64,000 nucleotides of DNA from Rachycentron canadum (lineage: Eukaryota > Chordata > Actinopteri > Carangiformes > Rachycentridae). Position 1 is the first letter of the stretch; the number at the start of each line of letters is the position of its first letter. The DNA lies in assembly GCA_038496675.1 (NCBI GenBank), contig CM076651.1, positions 24,959,712 to 25,023,711 on the forward strand, written 5' to 3'. Shown in pieces: positions 48,015-59,456 of this stretch. Position numbers and translations under genes: made by a program. Below the pieces are notes generated by a model. That model was not told the DNA's origin, did not search any database, and worked only from the letters and a program-made list of their open reading frames with translations.

Positions 48015-48015
<1 letters not shown>
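46571..48015. other. Unique noncoding sequence
   Basis: Mostly featureless, except for the block at 47.34-47.55 kb listed next. Confidence 0.5.
47335..47555 (+). other. Candidate exon or regulatory element (unresolved)
   Basis: After a pyrimidine-rich stretch and AATTGGCAG (an acceptor-like site ending at 47397), a frame stays open for about 51 codons to a TGA at 47549-47551. The peptide is hydrophilic and not low-complexity (begins QAEIQISPGEQLTH) with more G/C than average in third positions. The same block also holds CTTTGTTCAATTGG, resembling a SOX site. I recognise no protein. It could be a terminal exon, a conserved enhancer, or chance. Confidence 0.2.

Positions 48016-48046
<31 letters not shown>
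48016..48046. repeat. (GCT)10 trinucleotide repeat
   Basis: Ten uninterrupted GCT units. They lie in no convincing open frame. Confidence 0.97.
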
Positions 48047-48153
48047 ATGGAGTAGATGGTGGATAGAGCACATACATTACTTCTACCTACAGAGGTTCAG
48101 ATTGATTGCATTTAAAATGGGTTTGTGTTGCAGGACTGACTGGCTGACTATTC

Positions 48154-48155
48154 AT

Positions 48156-48193
<38 letters not shown>
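48154..48193. repeat. Compound (CA)n(TA)n microsatellite
   Basis: A CA run changes directly to TA. Confidence 0.95.
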
Positions 48194-51100
48194 CATAAAT
48201 CTCAATGTTATCTCTCTCTCCTGTATGCATGAAGCTTACTGGTAGGGCTTCTGGGGTCTTAAACACCCCTAATATTTTGTTTCCCCTCCCTGGATTCAAA
48301 ACAAGAGTTGATATTAGTTAGATGATGATGTCTGACTGTCCGTCATTATTAAACTAATCAGGTTTCATGGATCTGAGTCACATCAGCGGCCACAATAACA
48401 AGGTAAGGCTTGTAACAGCTGGAGACTTACGGGGATGGTTTTCCTCTGGTTTTGCCGCGCAGCATCGAAACAAGACACAATTTAATCACTGCCAGTAAAC
48501 GTTTAAAGTCCCTGGAGGAGAGAGGGAGACAGCTGTGAACGACGCATGCTCTCACTCTGCACCGGCGAGCTCTCGTTTTGTATTTGCATGCTGCCGTTTC
48601 TGTGCCTTATGGTGGAAGTGATGCATTTAAACAAAGTCATCACTGTTTAGATTACAGTTCAACAAAGCATTAATGAAGCTTTTCCAAACTTTCCAAAGAG
48701 CCACAGTCAACAAGGCAACGTGCAAAGGGGCAAACTTCTCCATTTGATCGCTTTTCTATTACTCGAAGATGAAGACTAAGATATAATACACAATGGAGTG
48801 AGATAAAAAAAAAAAAAACATAAGACCCCTCCCTTCTTCAGCAGTAAAAGTCAGATGGCCCTCACCTTAGTACACCACACACCATAAAATCATGACATGC
48901 AGAGGCCCAGACATCACTGTTTTCCTTTGTTTGGTTTATGAGCCATGATCAAATTGCTGTTTTATGTTTGTTCAGTTGTCTGAACACAGGAAGAGAAAAA
49001 TCTATGGCTGTATTAAAACAGATTAATTTATTTAAAGCAGAAAGAGAGGGAACAGAACAGAGGATTAACCTGCAGAGGCTGTAGCCATCTTTGTGTGGAT
49101 GTAATCCATGCAAAGGAGGAAAATTAACATCAAAGATTCAAGATTTTATTCAGTGGCTAAAACCTGCAGCCCCAGATGTATAAAATGTCCATGTGGGCTT
49201 GAACATTTTATCATAGTTCTTTGGCGCGCTCTCTTTGCAGTTATTGTGTAGAATCAAAACAAATTTCCTCCCCATTCTTCATAAAAAATGAATGCAATTA
49301 AAGCAAATGTTCATTATGTTCAGAGAGTCCTGCTCTGTAATCTTTCAGATTGGCCTCAGGTGGAAGAGCTGCATGGTTACCTTTATTCCCTGACATGTTT
49401 CACTCCAGAAGAAATCCCTGCACAGAGAGACCGGCATTGAAGACAGATCAAGTGGCAGCGTTTCTTCTTCTCCTCTTCTGCAAGTGATGCTCACGTGCGT
49501 CGCTCAAGGCAATTAACCTTGCAGTGTGTAAATGGATTTACATAGATGTCGGAGGGATTTCCTTCCTCCGAGCAGGTGGCATCTTTTTTTTTTCCAGCCT
49601 GCTCTTTCTCATCGTTCCTGGTGTCTCACAGCAAGTTTCTAAAGAACAGTGACTGGAGGAAAGAGGAGTTATGCTACATACATATGCTACAATTGTTAAT
49701 TGTTAATTAACTTGTCTTGTCTTGTCCTTGTGAAAAAAACATTTCATTCTCATTCAGTCTTGGCTGTCACAGTGAATTCTTCCCACAGATCTTTACTAAA
49801 GCTTATTACACTGTAATACTAACACGCAATAGTTAGTTTTAGATATATATTTACTGTAAAATGCAAAATAATAAAGCAGAGCGTGGCTGGTTCATGGACA
49901 CACACAGGGAATACAACAATTGCTACATATCCTTTGGCTCCTCCAATATAGAGGCTTTTTGAGGGCATCATTCCCCTTGTTTTCATCAGAGGAGGGAGTC
50001 GCCCACCATTAGTCTTGCATTGTGGAGATAATGGTGTCGCAAACTTATCCCATCCATACTATAAAAAGAGGAACCAGGGTTTTAAAGGCCTCCATCTGGG
50101 TCCATTAGTGAATGCTTGTCCGCTGCACTGCCTCTATCTTCTCGGACTTCAGATCTATAAGAAAATGCCTTTAATCATTGAGGTTGATTAAGAGTAGGTC
50201 TGCGACCAGTGATTATCTTCATTAGCATCTAATTTAGCATCCTATTTTCTCAATTAATCATTTAATTGTTTGATGGTGAAATATCAGAATTTTCCTAACA
50301 GTTTTCCGTAACAGGTTAGAACCACAAAATATTTGATCTCGTGGCAAAAAGACAGCACAAAATGATCAGTTGCATATTCATTTTCAGCCTATTACAAACA
50401 ATGTTGTATCTTTCTCTACATGGCGCACATACCTTTGAGGTTATGCATTTATAGATAGTGCATACGTTATCAGTCTTCAATCTGTTTTGGTGACACAAGC
50501 TCCTCTGACAGCACTTAAGTGTATACATACTGAACTGTAAATGCTGCAGGGCTTTGCGTCCTCAGTTGGGGATGCCTGTGCAGCCCCAGTGGATCTCCAT
50601 TGCTTACATACATAAATAACCCCTGACACACCACATGTCTGACGATGTATAATTCATCGATGCAGGATCAACCTTTGATCTCTGAGGACTGCAGATGGTA
50701 TCAGGTCAAATTTGTGCACAAGGATTAGAAGATGAAGTCGAGTTGATTCTGCTCGATGCTTGGCTTTGAACCACTTTATAGGGAGGGGAGATGCAAAGAG
50801 GAGCAAGTGAGGACAGACCTAGGACCCTTCCGAGGACTGACTGGATGACTGGCTGAGAAAACGAGAAGCAGCCAAACGGGACAAACTGTCTCCGTCAGCT
50901 GCCGACTTGTGATTCTGGTCAAAGACATCATGACTTTGTGGCACTGACGGTATATCCCACTTGGTTAAAAGAACTGCAGATGTTTCGGCACAGTGTTTGC
51001 ACAACGGCAGCAAACACACCAATAATGTCAGTTTCAGATTCAGCCGATTGTAGAGGCACTTTATATCGTTTCACTTGCTACAATCCAAAACACAGCAAAA

Positions 51101-51454
51101 GATCATTTGGACAGTTAGGTGTTACAGCAAAGTCAGCCCTCAGACTTACTATCTCTCAGTTCAGAAGAATGACAAATGTTTTTTCTGTTCTTTCTATTCT
51201 GTCATCATTGCAGAATCCCAAATTGGGGCCCATGTCTAAATGTCTCTGATGAATGTCGTCTTTCTCCAGGTGCCCCCAGCTGCAGTCTGCCATTGTGTTG
51301 CTCCCTTTTGTTAGCGTGTGAGTCCTGGCAAACTGATCGATAGAAAATGTGTGTTTCTGTCGTTTTTGAAGTTTCTTTCTATTCAAGTGTCTCCTTATCT
51401 CCTGACCTTGGTTTTCCAGGTCTTGATGCCATTATACAGTTGGTCCAGATTTTG
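48194..51454. other. Unique noncoding sequence
   Basis: Repeat-poor. The parts at about 49.18-49.40 kb and 50.0-50.2 kb have the mixed, non-repetitive texture of conserved noncoding DNA, but I cannot test that. The 103-codon frame at 50938-51249 has no domain. Confidence 0.45.
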
Positions 51455-51525
51455 GCCCTGACTGAAATACTCCACAATAATTGGATGGATGGATTTAGTA
51501 CAGGCATTTTTGGTCTCCAAAGGAG
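51455..51525 (-). repeat. Dispersed repeat family C, copy C7 (short, inverted)
   Basis: CTGAAATACTCCACAATAAT, TTGGATGGATGG and CAGGCATTTTTGGTCTCC form the reverse complement of the 'accatgaat...caatccatc...tgttgagatatttc' block shared by C2 and C4. Confidence 0.55.
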
Positions 51526-52980
51526 GGTAGTTTTCATTTGTCCAGTACACAACTATATGCCCTAGAAATTCCAGTCTTTGAGTAATTCTTCTGGGTGTGT
51601 TCTGGTGTCTGTTAAGCCTTCAAACTCATTTAAGCCTCCTGTATCCAGGGAGGATACGGGAGAATGGAGGAGATTATAATACATCATCTCAGCACTATCT
51701 GAAGCACCACATCTCCAGCAACACTTCCATTATGTTGCTATTGTTGGTGGTGGTGTTGTTCTCTGCCTGAACAACTGCTTCTGCAACCTGCTTATTATTT
51801 GCAAAGACAACAGCTCTTGGGTCCTTGGGGATGTTTGTCATGTCACTCCACACACTGCCACAACCACTGAATCAGTCATTACCTGTAACAATGGAAGTTT
51901 AACATGGTTCCTATGGAACAGTTGGCTCACTCAGACAACAAAGGTTAAAAACTAACTTTAAACTTTAATAAGTTTCCGTTGGATGAATGACTGAATGAAT
52001 GAATGAATGAAACTCTCAATCCATTTCTAACCAGAAACCCTGAGGTTGGTTAACATTGGAATGGACGAAGTCTGTGTTTATTCTTTCAGCAATACTGTTG
52101 GTAAAAGTATGAATTGCTTTACTCTTCATACCATCAGACCTTGGGACTGTAGTGCTGTCTCTCTCCACCTCTTTCTCACAAAAGGTCAAGCACAAACATT
52201 GAAAGCAAACAAAAGCATCTCACACAATCGCACAATCTGAGGCAAAGTGTGGAAGCCATCCTTTATTCTGAAGGTGAGAGCTATTCATGGAGCATTGAGT
52301 TGAATAACTCCAAAGTCATTTAACTTTGTTTATTCACAAAATTCTTTTTTTTTTTTTCCATTCATTCACCACATTCATTCATTTTATTCATTCAGTTCAG
52401 TGAAATGTTGCTAATCCTTTACATTACACAAGGTTAACGACCACCATACATATGTCTAGTAGATGGATTTATCAACCGCTGACACAGAGGACAACACGAG
52501 GGTTACTTTAGGGTACGTTCACATCTAACTTGTCTGTTTAGTTCATTTGGGCTGAGGTGGGCCAAACAACCAGACAAGACCATTTTAGGTATAAAACTAT
52601 GCAGCTGTGTGCATCAGCATTTGAGGACGTTTCCCTGATCAATCTGAAAAAAAGTGAATAGGACCTCATTTTAAAGCATTTAGAGAATTTTGACCAGAAA
52701 TAAATGAAATGTTGGTTCCGAGCTGAAATAATCTGAAGTACGAAGGGTTACAACTTCAGTGCATGTCATGATTTACAGAAAGACAGGGTGAAGAGGGAAA
52801 CAATGGAGAAGTCAAGTCAGAAATCATTGGGGAAAAAACCTAATGTGTGATGATTTGATCATCTCTGAGTCCAAGAAAAAGATAAAAAGTGGAACAAAAA
52901 AAATGAGCAGAATGTCCAACTAGTCAAAAAGTTGATCAGGGCTGGGTTCACTCCAAGCAACAACTGGCCAAAAAAAGAGG
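51526..52980. other. Unique noncoding sequence with (GAAT)n
   Basis: A (GAAT)n run lies at about 51989-52010, a T-run at 52347-52358, and a degenerate CATT repeat follows. Nothing else is recognised. Confidence 0.5.
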
Positions 52981-53380
52981 TGGAGGTGACAAAACCCACA
53001 GTTCCTCTAATGACCACCAGAGTCCCCATGAGTCAGTCCACATGTATACAGACTCCCATAATAAAATGTCCAACTTTACAGCAGAAATAAAGATGTTTAA
53101 ACCCTGGTACAAAAAACGGTTTTGGTCTCTGTAGCTAATTTCCTCCTTCATGACAACTGTACAGGGGTGAACTTTGAAATAACAACCCCATTTTTAATTT
53201 TATTAAGACTGAAGCTCCACACATGCCCCTCTTCTTTGCATATTTCTGGATTATCCAGGAGTCCGTCAGAGTCTGGTACTGCCAAGATGGTGACAGCAGA
53301 GCATAGTTTCAAAACTGCTCTTCAGAAACCGGTGGGCGACGTCGTAGAGGCTGCGTCTATCTTTGTGTGAGGTCTATGGG
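52981..53380 (+). repeat. Dispersed repeat family B, copy B2 (best copy)
   Basis: Shows in order CTCTAATGACCACCAGAG, TTTACAGCAGAAATAAAG, CGGTTTTGGTCTCTGTAGC, GACAACTGTACAGGGGTGA and, at the 3' end, GGTGGGCGACGTCGTAGAGG with GTCTATGGG. The ends resemble those of family A: a 'taatgaccaycag' block at one end and a 'gggygacgtc...gtctatgg' block at the other. Families A and B are therefore probably related non-autonomous elements. Confidence 0.8.
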
Positions 53381-53746
53381 TCAAACAATAAATAATGAAT
53401 AAACAAACCGGGATTCTACCACAGCAATGCTGGAGTCCATACTGGCACTTCATTTACATTCACACTCATACAATGTGTGCAGATCATTGTGGCGATAGTC
53501 GAGCAAAGACGTAACTTGAATAACTCCATTATCTTTTCAAGACTATCCAAACGCTTGAGGCCAAGAGGACAAGTAAGTTTGTTGAGTTGGGCCTCCTCCT
53601 GTTTTTCCAGGGTCAGTTTAAAACCATTACATATCTGACCTGCTACAGACTATTCAGAAAGTAATTTTTTCCGAAGCATAACGACAAACAAAAAATCATT
53701 AATATACTGATGAAGTTTCTTTTAAAATCATTGTTATTTTACTCAG

Positions 53747-53867
53747 AGAAGGGAGACTCAAGGTTGTCCTTGAGTATATAGAGAGCATCGCTGACAGGCC
53801 TGAGGACTGGGAGGAGGACATGCAGCTGTCTACTTTAGAGAAGTTGTCTGAAATTTGGATTCAGTTT
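53747..53867 (+). CDS. Candidate exon or coding fragment, unidentified
   Basis: AT-rich sequence ends in TTATTTTACTCAG, an acceptor-like site. Then follows a 40-codon open stretch with 23 of its 36 core codons ending in G or C, well above its AT-rich flanks. The peptide reads EGRLKVVLEYIESIADRPED then WEEDMQLSTLEKLSEIWIQ. It is acidic and amphipathic, looks like an ordinary soluble helical protein, and is not low-complexity. I do not recognise the protein. There is no good splice donor (only TTT|GTATAC at the end), after which the frame enters a CA/TA repeat. A perfect donor, GTAAGT, lies upstream at 53573-53578, but its phase does not fit. The segment may be a real exon, an exon relic, or a remnant of a mobile-element protein. 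Confidence 0.3.
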
Positions 53868-53870
53868 GTA

Positions 53871-53902
53871 TACACACACACATATATATATACATATATA
53901 TA
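53871..53902. repeat. Compound CA/TA microsatellite
   Basis: A short CA run turns into interrupted TA repeats. Confidence 0.9.
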
Positions 53903-54424
53903 CTTTTTTCTGTATTTTTTTTTTGTGTTACATTTAAAAAATATATACATATTCTGTAAGAAATTTTTTTTTTAGATTAAGCTGTTCTCAGTGGGTGGAA
54001 AAGCGGAGAGATACAGTGGAATACAAAAAAAGTTTGTACAGTTAGATTCTGCCCAGATGTGCAGTCAGAGATTAGATTAGATTCTCTGCTCCTTCCTGCT
54101 TTTCTTCTAACAGGAGGCTCCATGCATCTCTGATCCCCATCCTCTTAGTCCAAACACACAACAGGCCAGAGCCATCATTTCTCCCTCCTAGTTCATTCCT
54201 CATTTGGTAATAATGATACATGAAATGAAAATAGTCTGTTGCTTCAATGGAGGCTGCTTCCCTGCAGATCATGAGCAGCCAGCAAACCAGGACAGTTCAG
54301 TAGACGACTCGTAACAGGAGGTGTGGTCCATTCCACAAAAAAAGAAAAAACCTTGGAATAAATAAATAATATAAGTGAAAGTGTATTGACCAAGTGTTAC
54401 AGAGATGTCACCCACTGCTGACTT

Positions 54425-54874
54425 CATGGATGACTTGATTTTTTTAAACCAGTAGAAACCATATTTGGAGGAGAAGGTGGGGCTGAGGAGGAGTGAGGGG
54501 TGGAGCTGACCTGCTCTGTACTCTATCTTGATTGGGTGGTACAGTCTGTCAATCACACCCTAATTCATCCCCTGCTTTATGGTCTATTTTCCTCTAAATG
54601 GACCATCATTTAAAAAATGAACATCATGTTGTATTGAAGACTTGAAACTAGAGACTGAGACCATAAACTCATTAGGAAAACGTTTACTGAGCTAATAAAT
54701 CAAGGGAGAAGTAGGGACATTTTCCCATAGACTTCAATACAATCTGACTTCTTTAACAACCAGAGGAGTCGCCCCTTGATGGTCATTAGAGAGAATGAAG
54801 GTTTAAGGCTCTTCAGCATTGGCTTCACTTTACAGCCACATTGTCATTGTCCACTTTTATACACAGTTTATGGT
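54425..54874 (+). repeat. Dispersed repeat family A, copy A6
   Basis: Starts near 'TTTTAAACCAGTAGAAACC' and ends at 'CACAGTTTATGGT'. Over about 54520-54810 it is almost identical to A7, which lies 2.6 kb downstream, and close to A2, so these three copies are probably young. The CTCF-like block (54770-54782) has two mismatches. The minus-strand frame inside it matches one in A5, because both derive from the same noncoding element. Confidence 0.88.
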
Positions 54875-56682
54875 AACTACCCCACAGTAACATCACAGTG
54901 AAAGCCACCTCTTTTCTATGCTTTGCCTCATCTGTCATAAATGAGTTTGAAATGCAGTCTGTATAATCCACATGTTTACTGAAACAGACCTGGACCATGG
55001 TCTGCACAATGATTTGAGCTGCAGGTGTATTGCATTACTGCACAGTGTTGTGTAGCAGTAGCTGCAAAGGAACTGAAATGTAAAAGCTTACATGTGTTTT
55101 TATGCTCCCTAATTCCTGCTAAGATTAGAAACATAGCAATGTTTGTATCCTTTCAGACTGCATAACATATGTCATATATGAGACGTGCATTTAGGTGAGG
55201 AAAATACATACAGTATATATATACTAAGTCTGGATCATTTAGCCTCAACCTCCTTCCTCAGTACATTATTTATGTTCGATGTATCCAATATGTGAAGTTC
55301 TGCCTGGAGGACATGCTGTCCTCAACTGACCGAAGATGTCATGCTGATTGTTTGTGCGTGTGTAGATTATGTGCGTAGATACATAAATAAATACGTGTTC
55401 CTATGTAACCAAGTGACCCAGCATGCCATCTGCACAAATCTGATTAAAGAAACACTGCAATAGGCGGAAACGAATCAAATCCCTGGCGTTATCAGGAGAC
55501 AATATCACCACTGGAGCAAAAAGTGGAATTGCAACAAAAGCCTGAACAGAGGAGATGGTGCCCTGAGTGGAGTTTTTTGTTAAAATGCCTCTGCCCCTGT
55601 TTGACTGCTGCATCAGTCGCTCATTTTGATGAGGGATTTATACAGTCTGTGCTCTGCAGTGTGCCTGATGTGTGTTGGTGTGTTTGTGAGTTTTACAGTG
55701 TAGTCATACAGCAAGCATGACGGTTTCAGCTTGACAGAGTCTACACCATAAACTCTGAACAACAGTTAGTCATGAGGTGTTTTATTTTGAAAGGCTCGCC
55801 TGGATACTAATTTGAATCAGATGGAGACTTTTCATGTAGTATCCCGCAGCTGAGCGATGTACTGTGGGCATGGTCAGGGGCAAAGACATGTTTCAGCCAC
55901 TTTTAAAAAAGTGCACTGAAAAAAGCTGACTTCAGTTGAAGTGTATGATTTATTTTGAATATTTTTTGTGGTTTACTGTCTCCTGCTTCAAACAGCCCTT
56001 TCCTTCATTTTCTCTCTCAACATTTTCTCAACCCTTGAACTCCTGTATTTCTACACACAAATGCATGTAGGCTTAGCTCTGTGTGACTCAAAATATATCA
56101 GACGTCATCCATTATTCCCTTTTTTTATAGGGTAAAAAACAGACTATGTGTAAGTACCTCACACAACCTGGCATCAACTAACTCTTGAACTATGATTCAA
56201 GGTGTAAAGTTAATCTTAAAGACAAAAACAGTGACATTTTTCAATCTAAAAACTAATATTGTTGAAATGGAAGGAGAATCCTGTCTAGCTATCTCAGCTA
56301 AAGCTATCTCAGGTCTTCCATAACAGTGTGGTCTTAACTGAAGTTACTGAAGCTGATAGATCTTGACTTTTAAAGTAGTCTATGACACAAAGACACATTT
56401 GGTTGTGAGCTCTGTCAAAATGTGGCTGACAAACACTCAACTTTGTGTCTGAGTATTCACTGTCCTTCAGTTTTCTTCACAAGTGTAAGATGAGATTTAC
56501 TTTTGTTTAAATTTCTATTGTACATGAACTGTTTCCTCAGGTTTAGTCAGAGAATCCAAATAACAATACATTATTGAAAAAAAGAAAACAGACAGTACAT
56601 ATATAATTCATTCTGTTCTTCTTCCCTGGAACTGCATTTACCACTAGGTCTGTTAAGCTAGTGATGTTTAGGTTGTTCAGTA

Positions 56683-56719
<37 letters not shown>

Positions 56720-57207
56720 TGTTCAGTTGTCCTATGGAAAAAGAAGGGACATCAAAGATGGGTCAAGTTGGCCGGATGAAGTAAGTTAATAGTTAATGCT
56801 ACAAGGACGCAGCATCACACCAGCTTGGTACATGAACACACAGTGTGCAGTTCACTGTCGTCACCTCGCAGGTATCCTGGGAATTTGGGTTTAACTGATA
56901 AACAGTGTCCTCCGTCCTTCATTCATAGGTGTGATCATGAATTTGAACCAAAATAGCTTAGAGTGGAACAACAGCTCTGTCCTCAGTCTCTGGTTCACCC
57001 CCCCCCCCTTCCTCTCTTCTTCACCTCCCTTCAACCATCACTCCATTGTCTACCTCTGTCATTTCTGTCAAAAGGTTAAAGGAGGATTACTCTCAGTATC
57101 TTAAGCCCTAGACCTGACATGCTCTCTGATATTATGGTGAGGTAAAGCACATCAGCACAATATTCCCAGGGCAGGATACATGGGTTGACATTAATTTACT
57201 GTGTGTA

Positions 57208-57274
<67 letters not shown>

Positions 57275-57488
57275 ATCATGATGAGAGTTCAAAGGTTAAA
57301 TCTAACATGTTTGCTGGCATTGATTTTTCAACAAGGATGCAGAGGTTCAAGGCTTTTAGTCTGTGCTTCACAAACATTTGCTCACTGATACAAACTACAG
57401 TTTATTTCATTGATACATTTTAGATGTGTGAGGACAAATAAACTATAATTAGAACTACTATAACAATTTTTCCATATGAGACATTTGA
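54875..57488. other. Unique noncoding sequence with simple repeats
   Basis: A (GAT)n run lies at 56683-56717 and a C11 run at 56998-57008. No exon is recognised. Confidence 0.5.
57214..57273. repeat. Compound (GT)n(GA)n microsatellite
   Basis: A (GT)n run (57214-57240) switches to (GA)n (57240-57273). The RE-repeat peptides are artefacts. Confidence 0.97.
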
Positions 57489-57814
57489 TACTCTATCCTG
57501 ATTGGGTGGTACAGTCTGACAATCAAATGGAAGCCACACCCCCTAATTCATCCCCTGCTTTATGATCTATTTTCCTCTAAATGGACCATCATTTAAAAAA
57601 TGAACATCATGTTGTATTGAAGACTTGAAACTAGAGGCTGAGACCATAAACTCATTAGGAAAACGTTTACTGAGCTAATAAATCAAGGAGAAGTAGGGAC
57701 ATTTTCCCATAGACTTCAATACAATCTGACTTCTTTAACAACCAGTGGAGTCGCCCCCTGATGGTCATTAGAGAGAATTAAGGTTTAAGGCTATGCTCAC
57801 TTTTACAAACAGTC
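57489..57814 (+). repeat. Dispersed repeat family A, copy A7 (5' part missing)
   Basis: Begins at 'GATACTCTATCCTGATTGGG' and runs to 'CACTTTTACAAACAGTC'. Nearly identical to A6 in the shared part. It keeps the segment 'GGAAGCCACACCCC' that A6 has lost. Confidence 0.88.
57752..57764 (-). promoter_or_regulatory. CTCF-like motif inside repeat A7
   Basis: Minus strand CCATCAGGGGGCG, identical to the site in A5 and one base from the CTCF core. Confidence 0.35.
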
Positions 57815-59066
57815 TTTTGGGAAGATACAGAGCATCTGCTGATGTTGACATTGGCTGCAAAAATTTCCCACAAAATATCAAACATGGTTTATGCTCACCT
57901 CTCACCTCAGAACTACACTTTTTGCACATCCATTGTTATCGTACATTTCTTTAAAATTCCCCCAATATGCTACACACCACAACGCACACATACACAACAC
58001 AGTAATGACAATAATGAGTAAAAACTTGTTTTCAGAATTGAGTAGACATAAAATATCAAAGAGTGAAATCTCTTTTGCAAAACTAAGCTGCTCCACTTTA
58101 TTTCCCTTCTGTAATGAGTTGTGTAAAGGGAATTGTAGTTAGAGTAGAGCAGCATACTGAGCAGAATGAGGCTGTAATAGGCAAGTGTGTAAACATGTAC
58201 CTTCCTTTGGACTTGGCTTGTGCCAGTATGGAGCTGTATGGAGCCCATGTATGTGTGTAAGAGACACACACACATATATACATACCAGTTCCTGCTGTTA
58301 CCACTGGGATTTCATTATTCAGAATGCACTCCTCTCATAAAAGGAAAGTAATTATGATGGAGCAGCCCAGCTTTTGATGTTGAAAATGCATGTTGAACAG
58401 CCTTTATGTTCACGAGAGGCAAAGCTGGTGTAGCCTATATGTCCATGATGGGGGAGGTGTTCCCAGTGATTTTGGAGCATACTGTGAATTCACAGTGTGC
58501 ATCTGTATTTTTACTCTGTGCGTATGTGTGCATGCATGTATTATTCCACATGCATGTATGATGAGTCCAACTACAGCAATTTAAATTTACTGGTGCCTTC
58601 ATATTCTCCACCACGGTATCTCATTACCTGTGCATAGTAAATCAGCAGGCTGATTAATTCTATGCCCCATGTTTTCATATGAATGCATGCATACTGTTTG
58701 ACTGCCTGTTGGGAGATGGAGGCTTCTCAGACCTTCACGACAGTGTTAACTCACACTGCACCTTACAGCTGACACAAACCACACCCTGAAATACTGATCA
58801 AAGCCCCTTCAGACGAGGAGAGAGAAATGAGGAACGGTGGATGAATGTGTCCTTAAAAGGAAGCAATCGCACCTGATTTATACTGGATTTCATTTTATTG
58901 TTCTTTCAATAGGAAGATAAAAGATAGTAATTCATACTGAGAAGACACGTTGAAACAGCCAATACCAAAAAAAAAAAGCAGATTAGGATTTTTTTGTCAT
59001 CTCTAACTGTGTATTTACCTGCTGAGTGAGCGTTCCCTCCAGTCCACAGAGTAAAACATGAAGCCC
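57815..59066. other. Unique noncoding sequence
   Basis: No feature is recognised. Repeat-poor with short CA runs. Confidence 0.5.
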
Positions 59067-59447
59067 NNNNNNNNNNNNNNNNNNNNNNNNNNNNNNNNNN
59101 NNNNNNNNNNNNNNNNNNNNNNNNNNNNNNNNNNNNNNNNNNNNNNNNNNNNNNNNNNNNNNNNNNNNNNNNNNNNNNNNNNNNNNNNNNNNNNNNNNNN
59201 NNNNNNNNNNNNNNNNNNNNNNNNNNNNNNNNNNNNNNNNNNNNNNNNNNNNNNNNNNNNNNNNNNNNNNNNNNNNNNNNNNNNNNNNNNNNNNNNNNNN
59301 NNNNNNNNNNNNNNNNNNNNNNNNNNNNNNNNNNNNNNNNNNNNNNNNNNNNNNNNNNNNNNNNNNNNNNNNNNNNNNNNNNNNNNNNNNNNNNNNNNNN
59401 NNNNNNNNNNNNNNNNNNNNNNNNNNNNNNNNNNNNNNNNNNNNNNN
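59067..59447. other. Assembly gap (381 N)
   Basis: Undetermined bases. The right edge is a run of nine G (59448-59456). The length equals that of the gap at 17.80 kb. Confidence 0.98.
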
Positions 59448-59456
59448 GGGGGGGGG

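Noticed and set aside
49690..49760. Possible retroposon end (CTTGTCTTGTCTTGTCC)
   Set aside because: A short degenerate pentamer repeat with no recognisable element upstream.
53522..53578. 31-nt micro-exon ending in a perfect GTAAGT donor, upstream of the 53.75-kb candidate
   Set aside because: Its open phases (0 or 1) cannot join in frame with the downstream segment, which needs phase 2.
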